NCBI GenBank assembly: GCA_012031265.1
Contig: JAAUTY010000040.1
Span: 1-43,155 of the forward strand
Direction of reading: 5' to 3'
Length of the DNA stretch: 43,155 nucleotides
From: Spirulinaceae cyanobacterium SM2_1_0
Lineage (GTDB): Bacteria; Cyanobacteriota; Cyanobacteriia; Cyanobacteriales; Spirulinaceae
Position 1 is the stretch's first letter, and each line of letters opens with the position of its first letter. Shown one piece after another: positions 1-8,639 of the stretch. A program made the position numbers and the translations under genes. The notes under the pieces were generated by a model. It saw only the letters and a list, made by a program, of their open reading frames with translations, did not search any database and had not been told where the DNA came from.

Positions 1-29
1 TGGCGGGTTGATTACCACCCCGCTCACAA

Positions 30-91
30 TGCACCCCCCGCCGTTTTGGAGCGGGGTGCATTCAAGGTGGGGCGATCGCGATCGCCCCACC
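30..91. repeat. Two adjacent inverted repeats, possible terminator region
   Basis: The first inverted repeat pairs TGCACCCC at about 30-37 with GGGGTGCA at about 53-60. The second is a perfect 26-base palindrome at 66-91 whose core is two overlapping HIP1 octamers. They lie just past the stop of the minus-strand pentapeptide gene, so they could end its transcript, but neither is followed by a clear T run on either strand. Terminator function is an inference. Confidence 0.4.
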
Positions 92-108
92 CAGGGTCTA
101 TACAAGTA

Positions 109-579
109 CTAGAAATCAGCGTCGTCTAACCACTGCTCTTCTGATCCCCCGATCCCGATGCCCTGGGTATTGAACAACTCGGCCCCGGCCAGTTGTGTCC
201 CCTCGTCCAGGTAGGCATCGGTGAGATCTGCGGCGATCAGCGTTGCACCCGTGAAGTCGCTGTTGGCGAGATTCGCCTCACGCAGCGTAGCGTTGGTCAT
301 GAAAGCATTGTCAAACTGCGCGCCACTCAAATTCGCTCCCGTCAGGTCAGCTCCTTCGAGATTCGCGCCGGTCAGGTCAGCCCCAGCGAGATTCGCGCCG
401 CGCAAGTCCGCGCCAATCAGGTGCTCGTCGGACAAATCTGCTCCTGAGAGGTCGCAACCCGCGCACAGATTCGTCGTCAACAGCCGAACGACGTGATGAG
501 GATGTTCTGCTCGCGCCACACCGCCCAGGAGCAAGGTTGCGGTCACTACTGAGGCGACAATCGTATTGAACCGTTTCAT
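109..579 (-). CDS. Secreted pentapeptide-repeat protein
   Basis: A 156-residue protein with an N-terminal signal peptide (MKRFNTIV, then a hydrophobic stretch ending near ARA) followed by consecutive A(D/N)LxG-type pentapeptides over roughly residues 40-135. These repeats fold as a right-handed quadrilateral beta helix. The signal peptide suggests the thylakoid lumen or periplasm, where cyanobacteria have several such proteins of unknown role. The start at 579 is chosen over an upstream in-frame ATG at 837 because it begins the signal peptide and has an AAGGGAG ribosome site 8-9 bases ahead. One cysteine pair (LCAGC) precedes the first repeats. The next minus-strand gene upstream, an FKBP, is 270 bases away behind a terminator, so this gene is probably transcribed on its own. 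No specific ligand or partner can be named. Confidence 0.9.
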   Translation of the reverse strand: MKRFNTIVASVVTATLLLGGVARAEHPHHVVRLLTTNLCAGCDLSGADLSDEHLIGADLRGANLAGADLTGANLEGADLTGANLSGAQFDNAFMTNATLREANLANSDFTGATLIAADLTDAYLDEGTQLAGAELFNTQGIGIGGSEEQWLDDADF

Positions 580-784
580 GGTTGAACTCCCTTGCTTCCT
601 AAGTATCCCTACTGTAATTGTATCGAGCTTGGCAGTTTCCCTGATTGAGATTGACAGTGCGGTTAACCGACTGTAATAGTTAAAGGTTTTGGCAAGCTCA
701 AGATGGTCAGCCGCCTCCGTACTACTACCACCACAGCGGCTTGAGCCAGCATTCCCGAAATCATGACGGGATTGGACGATCCCC

Positions 785-820
785 CCAAAAAGAACCGAGG
801 CGGGCAAGTTGCCCGCCTCG
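785..820 (-). terminator. Intrinsic terminator of the FKBP gene
   Basis: A 12-base-pair perfect stem (796-807 with 809-820, centre at 808) is followed on the minus strand by TTCTTTTT. It sits 30 bases beyond the FKBP stop codon. Confidence 0.8.
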
Positions 821-849
821 ATCAGGATGAGAAGCATGGTGCAGTGAAC

Positions 850-1413
850 CTAGCTCGCAATCCGTAGCAGCTCAACGTCGAAGATCAGGGTCGCATTGGG
901 CGGAATGACGCCACCCGCGCCCCGCTCGCCGTATCCCAAGTCTGGCGGAATCACTAGCTTGCGGCGGCCGCCGACTTGCATACTGCCGACCCCTTCGTCC
1001 CAGCCCGCGATCACTTGACCAACGCCGATGGTGAAGGTGAAGGGTTGACCGCGATCGCGCGAGCTATCAAATTTCGTTCCGTCCTCCAGCGTGCCGGTGT
1101 AGTGAACGATGACCTGCTGACGAGGCTGTGGCGAAGCGCCCTCGCCTACGACCAAATCGACGTACTGTAAGCCCGATTCGGTCGTCTGGAGTTCCTCTTC
1201 GCTCGCTTCAGCCATGGTGGTTTGCTCCTCTGGGGTGGGTGTTGGGGCTTGTGCCAGAGGCCCGGATGGTCGCTCGGCACGGGGTAGCGTCGCCGTCGCA
1301 GGTGATTCTGACGCGAGCGCCGCCGAACCGTCGTTGCCGCCGAAGAGCAGCGACAAGACCAAAACCAGACTACAGGCGACGACAACCGCAAAGCTAATCA
1401 AGATTGGACGCAT
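850..1413 (-). CDS. FKBP-type peptidyl-prolyl cis-trans isomerase, membrane anchored or exported
   Basis: A 187-residue protein. Residues 1-26 form one hydrophobic segment ([15 protein letters not shown]...), serving as a signal anchor or signal peptide. A Pro/Thr/Glu-rich linker follows to about residue 75, then a single FKBP domain to the end. FKBP hallmarks are visible: [21 protein letters not shown], the VIAGWDEG loop and [11 protein letters not shown] with [14 protein letters not shown]. The domain speeds isomerisation at proline peptide bonds and probably assists folding of exported proteins. The start at 1413 has AGGAGGGATAGGGAG upstream; the longer in-frame version would place non-conserved sequence before the hydrophobic segment. 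The phasin-like gene lies 40 bases upstream on the same strand and could be cotranscribed. A clear intrinsic terminator follows. Confidence 0.93.
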   Translation of the reverse strand: MRPILISFAVVVACSLVLVLSLLFGGNDGSAALASESPATATLPRAERPSGPLAQAPTPTPEEQTTMAEASEEELQTTESGLQYVDLVVGEGASPQPRQQVIVHYTGTLEDGTKFDSSRDRGQPFTFTIGVGQVIAGWDEGVGSMQVGGRRKLVIPPDLGYGERGAGGVIPPNATLIFDVELLRIAS

Positions 1414-1453
1414 GGTAAACTCCCTATCCCTCCTAAAACAGTAAACAGCGCCA

Positions 1454-1777
1454 TTAGCGCCAAAGACGATTTTCGAGATCGCGGACTTGGTGTTCGAGTC
1501 GGTCGATGCGGCCGCGCATTTCGTCCATTTCCGTTTGGCGCGGTACACCGAGGTCGCGCAGCGCATTCCGCATTTGCCGCTCGACCTGCTCTTGCAGTTG
1601 TCCTTGGTCAGTCCGCAGCTTGATCATCAGTTCGTCAAAGATCGCACGAGCTTGTTCAGGGTCGATGCGGCCTTCCTGGACGAACTGGTCACTGACCTCC
1701 TTCATTTTCTCGGCGACAAAAGAGGTCGTGCCGATGCCCATCGTCAGCAACTGCTGAACCCAATTATCGTTTGACAT
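1454..1777 (-). CDS. Small phasin-like coiled-coil protein
   Basis: A 107-residue soluble protein with no signal peptide. It begins with a short helix ([20 protein letters not shown]), has a middle region rich in Glu and Gln, and ends in heptad-like sequence ([19 protein letters not shown]) that should form a coiled coil. This resembles small phasin-family or polyhydroxyalkanoate granule-associated regulators found widely in cyanobacteria, which are not always tied to granules. Start 1777 has AGAGGGG upstream and is preferred to the in-frame ATG at 1819. It lies 40 bases upstream of the FKBP gene in the same orientation. Granule binding cannot be shown from sequence. Confidence 0.8.
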   Translation of the reverse strand: MSNDNWVQQLLTMGIGTTSFVAEKMKEVSDQFVQEGRIDPEQARAIFDELMIKLRTDQGQLQEQVERQMRNALRDLGVPRQTEMDEMRGRIDRLEHQVRDLENRLWR

Positions 1778-1884
1778 GACCCCTCTAGAAACTCGGCAAT
1801 CCTCAGCAATGCTAGCCACGGCAGCCCCATTTGGGTTGAGGTGACCGCAGCCAACAATTTTTCAGTGTAACGGATCGATCGGCT

Positions 1885-2634
1885 CTATTGGCGGTCTTGC
1901 CGGTAGGGCACGATGATGTAGCCCTGCGCGCGATCGCCCAGTACCAGATTACGAGCCACCCCCCAGTACCACCAGTAGGCGGCGACATAGGCACAGACTA
2001 GGCTATCGAGCCGATCCTCCACCGCTTTCAAGGCCGCACCATTGCAGGTTGTGAGATCGCAGCGCAAGTCGGCCGGGAGCGTCAATCCCCAGGTCACCGC
2101 CGGTTGGCACTGCGGCAACTGTTCCGCAAGCAGGCGTTGCAGGCGCTGTAACTCAGCGCGCCGGGCGGCGAGTCGTCCTTTTTTGTATTTCAAAATGCGG
2201 TCGAGCTGGAAGAGCTGCACGATCGCCGCGTGGGGAAACACTTCAATCTGGTAGCGACCGGGCTGTTGGGGCACAATTTCAGGCGCGTGACGGAATCCCC
2301 GTGCCTCTAGTTGCAGGCCGAAACCCACGGTGCGAGCGGCGAAGGGGCGACCACGATTGGCGGGATAACAACCGGCATGGTAGCGACCAAAATGTTGGTG
2401 GGCGAGCCGGTCGGGCTGACGCATCCCTGTCTCGTTGGGGATCAGGGTGGGGGCATCGACGGCAATCAGGCCGGGTTCGTTGGCTGGGATGGCGGCTTGC
2501 AGCCAGGCGAGGGTGGTCTCGAGGCGATCGCACCGCGCCAGCTCGAGACAGTGCAACTGTCCGTCGCGCCAGAGCAAACTGCACAAACCACTCGGAGCTG
2601 AGACCCAGCCGAGATCGACGCCACAAAACTTCAT
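1885..2634 (-). CDS. DUF429 family protein, predicted RNase H-fold nuclease
   Basis: A 249-residue protein. The start (MKFCGVDLGW), the internal IAVDAP and the C-terminal EDRLDSLVCAYVAAY match the DUF429 pattern, in which acidic residues on an RNase H-like fold form a putative metal site. The family is described as predicted nuclease; its substrate is not established. The ATG at 2634 overlaps the TGA of the upstream cyclic-di-GMP gene (ATGA at 2631-2634), so the two are probably translationally coupled. Nothing in the protein suggests membrane association. A role linked to cyclic-di-GMP signalling is an inference from this coupling only. Confidence 0.85.
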   Translation of the reverse strand: MKFCGVDLGWVSAPSGLCSLLWRDGQLHCLELARCDRLETTLAWLQAAIPANEPGLIAVDAPTLIPNETGMRQPDRLAHQHFGRYHAGCYPANRGRPFAARTVGFGLQLEARGFRHAPEIVPQQPGRYQIEVFPHAAIVQLFQLDRILKYKKGRLAARRAELQRLQRLLAEQLPQCQPAVTWGLTLPADLRCDLTTCNGAALKAVEDRLDSLVCAYVAAYWWYWGVARNLVLGDRAQGYIIVPYRQDRQ

Positions 2635-5516
2635 GGCCGTTGCAACCAGTGGCTCGCCAGCTCAGCGGCGGACATGGGCGGGGCAAACCAGTAACCCTGG
2701 GCGTCGTGGCAGCCGAGATTCCGCAATTGCTCGACTTGAGCCGCGACTTCTACGCCCTCTGCCACGATCCGCATCCCCAAGTTCAAGCCAAGATCGACGA
2801 TAGTCCGCACAATCTCCAAATTATCCGAGCGGCGATCCGCGCCGCTGACGAAGGAGCGATCGATTTTCAAAATATCTAGGGGTAGGCGGTGCAGGCGACT
2901 CAAGGACGAGTAGCCAGTGCCAAAGTCATCAATTGCGAGCTGCACCCCCAAGGCACGCAATTGGTGCAACTTCGCCGTGACGGCGGCTTCGTTGCCTCGG
3001 ATCGCGTCTTCGACGATCTCGAGGCGCAGGCGCTGGGCGGGCCATCGGGTCGCGGTGAGCACCTCTTTGACCTGACTCACTAAATTGCTCTGGGCAAACT
3101 GGCGACCTGCGACGTTGACGGCGATCGCGACCGTGTCGTCCAGCAAACCCTGCATCTGCCAAGTTTGCATCTGCTGGCAGGCCTGTTGCAGCACCCACAA
3201 CCCAATCGGGACGATCAGCCCGGTCTCCTCAGCAAGCGGGATAAAGTGACCAGGACTGAGCAGACCGCGATGGGGGTGCTGCCAGCGAATCAGGGCCTCG
3301 AAACCGGTGATCTTGCTGGTCGTCAACGACACGACTGGTTGATAGTACAGACACAGCTCTTGACGTTCGAGGGCGCGGCGGAGGTCGGTTTCTAGTTGCA
3401 GACTACTGAGCGTATAGACCGCCAGTTGGCTATTGAAGATGGCACAGCAGGCTTTACCGGTCTGCTTGGCGCGATACATGGCAATATCGGCATCACGGAG
3501 CAGGTCTTCGGGGTGCTGGTAGGGGGTTTGGCTTGCAGCCCGTCGTCCGAGGGCAATGCCCACGCTGGCGGTGGTAAAAATCTCGCGGTCATCCAGTTGA
3601 AATGGCTCTCGGAACTGGGCTTGCAGCAGCTCGGCGATCTGCAAGGCTTCGGTCGGGCTAGCCAGATCATTGATGAGGATGGCGAACTCGTCGCCGCCGA
3701 AGTGGGCGATCGCGTCGCCGGCTTGGAGGCAAGTCTGTAAGCGTGCGCCGATAGCGCGCAGCAGGCGATCACCCGTGCTGTGACCGAGGCTATCATTAAT
3801 CGCTTTGAAGCGGTCGAGGTCGAGAAAGAGCACTGCGAACAGGTATTGCGGACGGCGACTGATGCGGTTGATGGCTTCGCGCAGGCGATCGCAAAAGAAG
3901 GCGCGATTGGGCAAGCCCGTCAGCGGATTGTGGAAAGCGAGAAAGTAAAGCTGATTTTCGGTCGTCTTGCGTTCCGTAATGTCCTCAGTCGTCCCCTCGT
4001 AGTAACGGATCTGACCGGACTCGTCCCGAACGGCACGCGCGTTTTCTGAAACCCAGATGATCGAGCCATCCCGACGATAGATCTGATACTCAAATTCGGC
4101 AATCTCGTTGAATAATTCGATCTGCTGCACGAACTCAGCGCGTTGTTCCGGGCGAACATAGACCTGCTGGCTGATGTCCCGCACCGTCGCGATCAATTCG
4201 GCGGGCGAGGTATAGCCCAGAATCTTTGCCATGGCTGGGTTAGCCGCCAGGTAGTGTCCCGCTGGCGTCGAGCGAAAGATGCCTTCGATCGCATTTTCAA
4301 ACAGACTGCGATAGCTACGCTCGGCCTGAACCCGCTCGGTGATGTCTACGATCTGGGCGAGAGCGTGGAGGGGTTTGCTCTGGCTGTCCCGCACCAGCGT
4401 CACGCTCGAAATCGTCCAGAGCACCTGCCCCGCTTGAGTCAGATAGCGTTTTTCGAGTTGATAGTTGTTGACCTCGCCACGCGCCAGTTGCGCGTAGGCC
4501 TGGCTGCTGAGTTCACGATCATCTGGGTGCGTAATTTCCGCGCAGGTCATCTGGCAGAGTTCCTCTGTGGTGTAACCGAGTAGTTGGCAGCAGACGCGAT
4601 TGACGCGCAAGAGGCGGCCGTCGAGGCTCACCACTGCCATCCAAATCGGCGCGTGGTTAAAGATGGCGTGGAACTGCTCGGAGCTGCGTTTGAAGGCGGC
4701 CTCGGCGCGATCGCGCTCCAATTCCACGGCCGCTCGGGCCGCAAAAATCTCCAGGAGTGAGCGCACCTGCTCTGGATCAGGGAGCGGCTGATCGTGCAGA
4801 ACGCAAAGGTGACCGATGGTTTGCTGGTGGCGGGTCTGGAGGGGCACCCCGAGGTAGCTGCGAGCCGCCATCGCCACGAGGTCGGGGTCATCGGGAAATT
4901 GTGCCTGCACATTGTCGGCGTAGTAACAGATCTTCCCCTGTTTGAGGACGGCATTGCAGGGAGCAACGGAGAGCTTGTACGTGAAGGGGGGATGGAGGCG
5001 ATCGCCAGCCCAGAAGGCGATCACGCGGACATTCTCCTGATCCAGCCACTCGCTAATGATCACATAGCGCACCCGGAGAGCCGCCGCGAGGCGACGCACC
5101 AACAAGTGAAAAAACTCCTGCCCAGTCACCGCCGCCGTGCTCGTGACCAGCTCCGCTAGCGTCTGCTCGGCCTGTTGCTCCTGAGTGATGTCAAAAATCA
5201 ATCCTTGAAACTGATCCGAGTCTGGTGCGAGCCGCACCGCTTCGTCCCGGCACCAGAGGATATGACCGTCGCGATGGTACAGGCGGTATTGGCAACGAAA
5301 TGGCTGACCATTCTCAGCGCTCCGTTGGGCGGCCGTGAGGACGCGGTCACGATCCTCGCGATGGACTTGCTGATACCAGCGATTTTCCGCCAGCCACTCC
5401 TGAGCACTAAATCCCAGCATCGCGCTCACCTGCGGGCTGACCGCAGACCAAGTACCCGCCCGACCAAGGGTAGCCGTATAGATTATCGCGAGGGGAGATG
5501 CCACAGTCTTTGTCAC
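2631..5516 (-). CDS. PAS-GAF-PAS-PAS-GGDEF-EAL cyclic-di-GMP signalling protein
   Basis: A 961-residue cytoplasmic protein without membrane segments. PAS domains lie at about 1-118, 280-398 and 400-517 and a GAF domain at about 121-270. A diguanylate cyclase domain spans about 523-690 and a phosphodiesterase domain about 705-955. The GGDEF active-site motif is intact at residues 607-611. The product-inhibition I-site RxxD, expected five residues earlier, reads QAGD, so feedback inhibition may be lost. The EAL domain keeps the EAL triad at 740-742, NVAGRQF, LEIVED, DDFGTG, LKIDRSF and EGVE, so phosphodiesterase activity is plausible. Net direction cannot be read from sequence. The sensory half could bind small ligands; it lacks an obvious bilin cysteine motif, so light sensing is not supported. 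It is the first gene of a likely unit with the DUF429 gene. Confidence 0.95.
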   Translation of the reverse strand: MTKTVASPLAIIYTATLGRAGTWSAVSPQVSAMLGFSAQEWLAENRWYQQVHREDRDRVLTAAQRSAENGQPFRCQYRLYHRDGHILWCRDEAVRLAPDSDQFQGLIFDITQEQQAEQTLAELVTSTAAVTGQEFFHLLVRRLAAALRVRYVIISEWLDQENVRVIAFWAGDRLHPPFTYKLSVAPCNAVLKQGKICYYADNVQAQFPDDPDLVAMAARSYLGVPLQTRHQQTIGHLCVLHDQPLPDPEQVRSLLEIFAARAAVELERDRAEAAFKRSSEQFHAIFNHAPIWMAVVSLDGRLLRVNRVCCQLLGYTTEELCQMTCAEITHPDDRELSSQAYAQLARGEVNNYQLEKRYLTQAGQVLWTISSVTLVRDSQSKPLHALAQIVDITERVQAERSYRSLFENAIEGIFRSTPAGHYLAANPAMAKILGYTSPAELIATVRDISQQVYVRPEQRAEFVQQIELFNEIAEFEYQIYRRDGSIIWVSENARAVRDESGQIRYYEGTTEDITERKTTENQLYFLAFHNPLTGLPNRAFFCDRLREAINRISRRPQYLFAVLFLDLDRFKAINDSLGHSTGDRLLRAIGARLQTCLQAGDAIAHFGGDEFAILINDLASPTEALQIAELLQAQFREPFQLDDREIFTTASVGIALGRRAASQTPYQHPEDLLRDADIAMYRAKQTGKACCAIFNSQLAVYTLSSLQLETDLRRALERQELCLYYQPVVSLTTSKITGFEALIRWQHPHRGLLSPGHFIPLAEETGLIVPIGLWVLQQACQQMQTWQMQGLLDDTVAIAVNVAGRQFAQSNLVSQVKEVLTATRWPAQRLRLEIVEDAIRGNEAAVTAKLHQLRALGVQLAIDDFGTGYSSLSRLHRLPLDILKIDRSFVSGADRRSDNLEIVRTIVDLGLNLGMRIVAEGVEVAAQVEQLRNLGCHDAQGYWFAPPMSAAELASHWLQRP

Positions 5517-5936
5517 CTTTACCCATTGCCGCTCAGCATCTGGCTGCCGTTGACATCAGCGTGCCGCCGCTAAAGCCGTCAACGACCCTATAGAAACATA
5601 ATCTACCAAAACTGCCGCGATCGCGACATCCGCAATGAATCTGGCGGCAAGCACCACATAGGGCACTGACAGACATTGGGTCAAGGCGAACCGCAGTTTT
5701 GGCTTGCAACAGCTTGCGGCCGCAAGAAGATCAACTAAAGAAAAAACAGAGCTACCAATTCCTAACTATCTTAGGCTAAGCCTGCCGCAAGCCCTCAATT
5801 TAGCGGCGAGCCTGTGCATGGGGCGGGTCAGACCACTCCCGGCACTGTGGCGGTGAATAGCCGCATCGACAGCGCGATTCAGTGGAATCGCGCTAAGATG
5901 GCACTGTTTACACAAGTTAACATTTAATGCGGATTC
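5517..5936. other. Intergenic region between divergent genes
   Basis: This 420-base stretch separates the start of the minus-strand GGDEF-EAL gene from the plus-strand hydrolase gene and should carry both promoters. A 14-base palindrome (CTTGCGGCCGCAAG) lies at 5713-5726. No convincing gene, RNA or promoter pair was seen; a 115-codon minus-strand frame at 5766-6113 runs into the hydrolase gene and is not credible. Confidence 0.5.
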
Positions 5937-6866
5937 ATGACGCTGACCGGTTCGATTGAGGCAGCAGTGGGACATTATTGGTCGTGGCGCGGTCAGCCCA
6001 TCTACTATGTGCGAGCCGGGGTACCGCATGATCACCAACCGCCCCTTCTGCTCGTTCATGGCTTCGGGGCTTCCACCGACCACTGGCGCAAAAATATTGC
6101 TGAGCTTTGCCACACGGGCGAGGTTTGGGCGATTGACCTGCTCGGCTTTGGTCGCTCTGCGAAGCCCAATCTTGAGTACAGCAGTCAGCTCTGGCGCGAC
6201 CAGTTACAGGACTTCATCGTCACGGTGATCGGCCGCCCAACAGTGCTGGTAGGGAACTCGATCGGGGGATATGCCAGTCTGGCGACAGCCGCTCATGCCC
6301 CGCAGTGGGCAGCGGGGTTGGTACTGATCAACAGCGCTGGTCGCTTCGAGTCGCCGGAGGCGACATCCCCGAACCCGCTGCGGGAGGCTTGGGGCCGGTT
6401 GGTGCGATCGCTCCTCTTACAACCGTGGGTAGGCTTCTGGCTCTTCCAGTACCTGCGTCGCCCCGCAAAAATTCGCCAGACCCTCGAGCAGGTTTACATC
6501 AATCAGGCGGCCGTGACCGACCAATTGGTCGCGGACATCTACCGACCATCTTGCGATCGCGGTGCCTTGGACGTGTTCCTGTCCGTCTTCAAGTCACCCC
6601 CCGGCGAGAGCAATGACGTTCTGCTCCCGCGCCTACAGTGCCCGCTGATGACCATCTGGGGAGAGGGCGATCCTTGGATCAATGCCCAGACTCGTAGTGC
6701 TCAGTTTCGTCGCTACTCCCCGGCGCTCGTTGAGCACTTTCTCGCGGCTGGGCATTGCCCCCACGACGAAGATCCAGCATCAGTCAATGTGCTGTTACGG
6801 GACTGGCTGCGTCATTGTGCGGATGTTGCGGGTGATCACCTTGCCCTGGATCCAACGATGGGTTGA
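5937..6866 (+). CDS. Alpha/beta-fold hydrolase, pheophytinase-like group
   Basis: A 309-residue soluble enzyme with a complete alpha/beta hydrolase layout. HGFG at 41-44 gives the oxyanion hole and GNSIGG places the nucleophile at Ser108. Asp245 in GEGDPW and His273 in AGHCPHDE complete the triad. The motif DLLGFGRSAKP and the serine elbow GNSIGGY resemble the cyanobacterial and chloroplast group that includes pheophytinase-like esterases. The substrate cannot be fixed; a chlorophyll-derived phytyl ester or another lipid ester is possible. The ATG at 5937 matches the usual start just before the first strand, but no good ribosome site precedes it. The DUF2993 gene follows 50 bases later on the same strand. 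Confidence 0.88.
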   Translation: MTLTGSIEAAVGHYWSWRGQPIYYVRAGVPHDHQPPLLLVHGFGASTDHWRKNIAELCHTGEVWAIDLLGFGRSAKPNLEYSSQLWRDQLQDFIVTVIGRPTVLVGNSIGGYASLATAAHAPQWAAGLVLINSAGRFESPEATSPNPLREAWGRLVRSLLLQPWVGFWLFQYLRRPAKIRQTLEQVYINQAAVTDQLVADIYRPSCDRGALDVFLSVFKSPPGESNDVLLPRLQCPLMTIWGEGDPWINAQTRSAQFRRYSPALVEHFLAAGHCPHDEDPASVNVLLRDWLRHCADVAGDHLALDPTMG

Positions 6867-6916
6867 TTGCTGGATGCTTAATAGTTTGTTACAAAGAGGG
6901 GAAGGTAATTCAGCGT

Positions 6917-7723
6917 ATGCATCTAAGCCTTATGTTTGGTGGCTTTGTGGGTTCAAATAATGAGCAAGGCGCAGCTTGGGGAGAAAACCTCCTCAGTACT
7001 GTAGCTACCAATACGCTTCGGCACTTGTTCACACGCAGCGAAGCTGTGGATGTGACCGTGCGCTGTCAACCGCCGAGCAAACTCTTGCAAGGCAGTATTG
7101 ACAACTTCCGGATGCTCGGACGTGGCTTAGTGATTCGTCGTGAATTTCGTACCGAAGAGTTGTCGTTTGAGACGGATGCCGTCGCGATCGACTTCACCTC
7201 GGTGCTCAAGGGCCAATTGGCGCTGAAGCAGCCGACCCAGGCAGTCGCCCAGGTCAAGCTTACGGAAACGGACATCAATCAAGCCTTCCAGGCCGACCTG
7301 GTACGCCAACGCCTCGAAAATCTCACGGCACCGCAGCTCACTGACCTGTCGGGCGGCTTACCGGTGTCGTTCACCGATGTTGAACTACGCATCCTCCCCC
7401 ACAATCGCATCCAGCTCTATGCCCTGGCGGATCTGACAAATCGTAAGATCCCCGTGAGTTTTAGTTGCAAGCTGGGTCTGGTGAAGCGGCGACGCATCAC
7501 CTATGAGGAGGCTCAGTTTGAACCGGAGCGGGTTCCGGAGGGCGACCGCGACCTGTCGGCAATCTTGACCAATATCCTGGTCGAGATCATGAACGACATG
7601 GTGGATCTCGATCGCTTCAACCTCGATGGTGTACTCCTACGCCTCAATCGCCTCGAGACCCAGGGCAAAGACCTGCTATTCAGCGGCTACGCTCAGATTG
7701 AGCGTATCCCCAGTAAGGGTTAG
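6917..7723 (+). CDS. DUF2993 (LmeA-like) phospholipid-binding family protein
   Basis: A 268-residue protein typical of cyanobacterial DUF2993. The middle (VDVTVRCQPPSKLLQGSIDN, RGLVIRREFRTEELSFETD, VLKGQLALKQPTQAVAQV) matches the family, whose actinobacterial member LmeA binds phospholipid and acts in lipoglycan mannosylation. The cyanobacterial role is unknown. The ATG at 6917 follows GAGGGGAAGG by 11 bases. An ATG at 6932 (MFGGFVGS) would match the start I recall for homologues but has no ribosome site, and a frame back to 6863 overlaps the hydrolase gene. It follows the hydrolase at 50 bases and is closed by a hairpin at 7736-7767. Confidence 0.85.
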   Translation: MHLSLMFGGFVGSNNEQGAAWGENLLSTVATNTLRHLFTRSEAVDVTVRCQPPSKLLQGSIDNFRMLGRGLVIRREFRTEELSFETDAVAIDFTSVLKGQLALKQPTQAVAQVKLTETDINQAFQADLVRQRLENLTAPQLTDLSGGLPVSFTDVELRILPHNRIQLYALADLTNRKIPVSFSCKLGLVKRRRITYEEAQFEPERVPEGDRDLSAILTNILVEIMNDMVDLDRFNLDGVLLRLNRLETQGKDLLFSGYAQIERIPSKG

Positions 7724-7735
7724 ATTGACCCTCAG

Positions 7736-7767
7736 CAGCCGGATGCGGCGGGAGTTGCATCCGGCTG
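7736..7767 (+). terminator. Hairpin after the DUF2993 gene
   Basis: An 11-base-pair perfect stem (7736-7746 with 7757-7767, loop of 10) lies 13 bases after the DUF2993 stop. There is no T run after it, so it may be a weak terminator or an RNA-stabilising hairpin. Confidence 0.5.
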
Positions 7768-7862
7768 GCTCGTCAGGCGGCGCTGAACACCAGTTGCCAG
7801 CCCAGGGTTGACCGCGCTCTCGCTCCCGGTTTGAATGCTGCGCCCTGACGCTGATTCTACTT

Positions 7863-8615
7863 GTGCCCAATTTTCCGACCGCGCCATTTCTCCGTCGTTT
7901 TTGGACAGACGCCTTCGATCTTGAGACGCATTTGCGTGTTTTTCTAAACCTGGATGCCACGACGCTAGCCCAGCGCTTGCAGTCGAGCCAGCGCGAGCTG
8001 ACAGCGCTGGGGCAGCGTGATTTTGATTGGGCGGCGGCGAGCGAGTTCTATCGCGATCGCGTCGGCGAAGTCTATCTCCTTGAACTCAGTGCCTGGCACC
8101 TGAGCAGCCGCGACTACATCGGCGATACGCTGCGGCTGGTGGGCGATCAGGCGCAGGGTCGCGTGCTCGATTTTGGCGGTGGCATTGGCACCCACACGCT
8201 GGGGGCCGCACTCTCGCCCCAGGTGCAGGCTGTGGTGTTTTGTGACCTCAACCCGTTGCACCGCGAATTCGTGACCTATCGCGCCGCGCAATTGAACCTG
8301 ACGGACAAAATCACTTGCTGCGAGGCGATCGCCCCTGACGAGTCATTTGACACGATCCTCTGCTTTGATCTGCTCGAGCATCTCCCCGATCCCAGTCGCC
8401 AGTTGCTCGCCTTTCACAACGCCCTCACCCCCGCTGGCAAGATCATCCTCAACTGGTACTTTTCCAAGGGCTTTGACCAGGAATTCCCCTTCCACCTCGA
8501 CGACCCGGTCAAGGTTGACGAATTTTTCTGCACCCTCCAGCACCATTTCCTCGAAGTCTTCCAGCCCTACTACATCACGGCGCGCTGCTATCGGCAGTGG
8601 CGGCGCGATCATTGA
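7863..8615 (+). CDS. Class I SAM-dependent methyltransferase
   Basis: A 250-residue protein. The SAM-binding motif I reads VLDFGGGIGTHTL near residues 100-112, followed by the acidic FCDLNPLH at the end of strand 2. Motif post-I and IV-like sequence (TILCFDLLEHLPDP, with NALTPAGKIILNWYF) completes the Rossmann-type methyltransferase core. An N-terminal extension of about 90 residues and a short C-terminal extension may hold the acceptor, which cannot be identified. The start is GTG at 7863, the only reasonable initiator at this point, and it lacks a clear ribosome site. The gene converges on the TPR gene with 24 bases between their stops. Confidence 0.85.
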   Translation: MPNFPTAPFLRRFWTDAFDLETHLRVFLNLDATTLAQRLQSSQRELTALGQRDFDWAAASEFYRDRVGEVYLLELSAWHLSSRDYIGDTLRLVGDQAQGRVLDFGGGIGTHTLGAALSPQVQAVVFCDLNPLHREFVTYRAAQLNLTDKITCCEAIAPDESFDTILCFDLLEHLPDPSRQLLAFHNALTPAGKIILNWYFSKGFDQEFPFHLDDPVKVDEFFCTLQHHFLEVFQPYYITARCYRQWRRDH

Positions 8616-8639
8616 GTGCGACCGACAATTCATTGCGGC

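Noticed and set aside
193-496. Two plus-strand frames of 84 and 91 codons antisense to the pentapeptide gene
   Set aside because: They arise from the 15-base periodicity of the repeats and have repetitive Arg/Ser/Ala content with no domain.
5766-6113. A 115-codon minus-strand frame
   Set aside because: It overlaps the start of the alpha/beta hydrolase gene and has no ribosome site or recognisable sequence.
6945-6965. GGTTCAAAT as part of a tRNA T-loop
   Set aside because: Lies inside the DUF2993 gene; no acceptor stem or anticodon arm around it.
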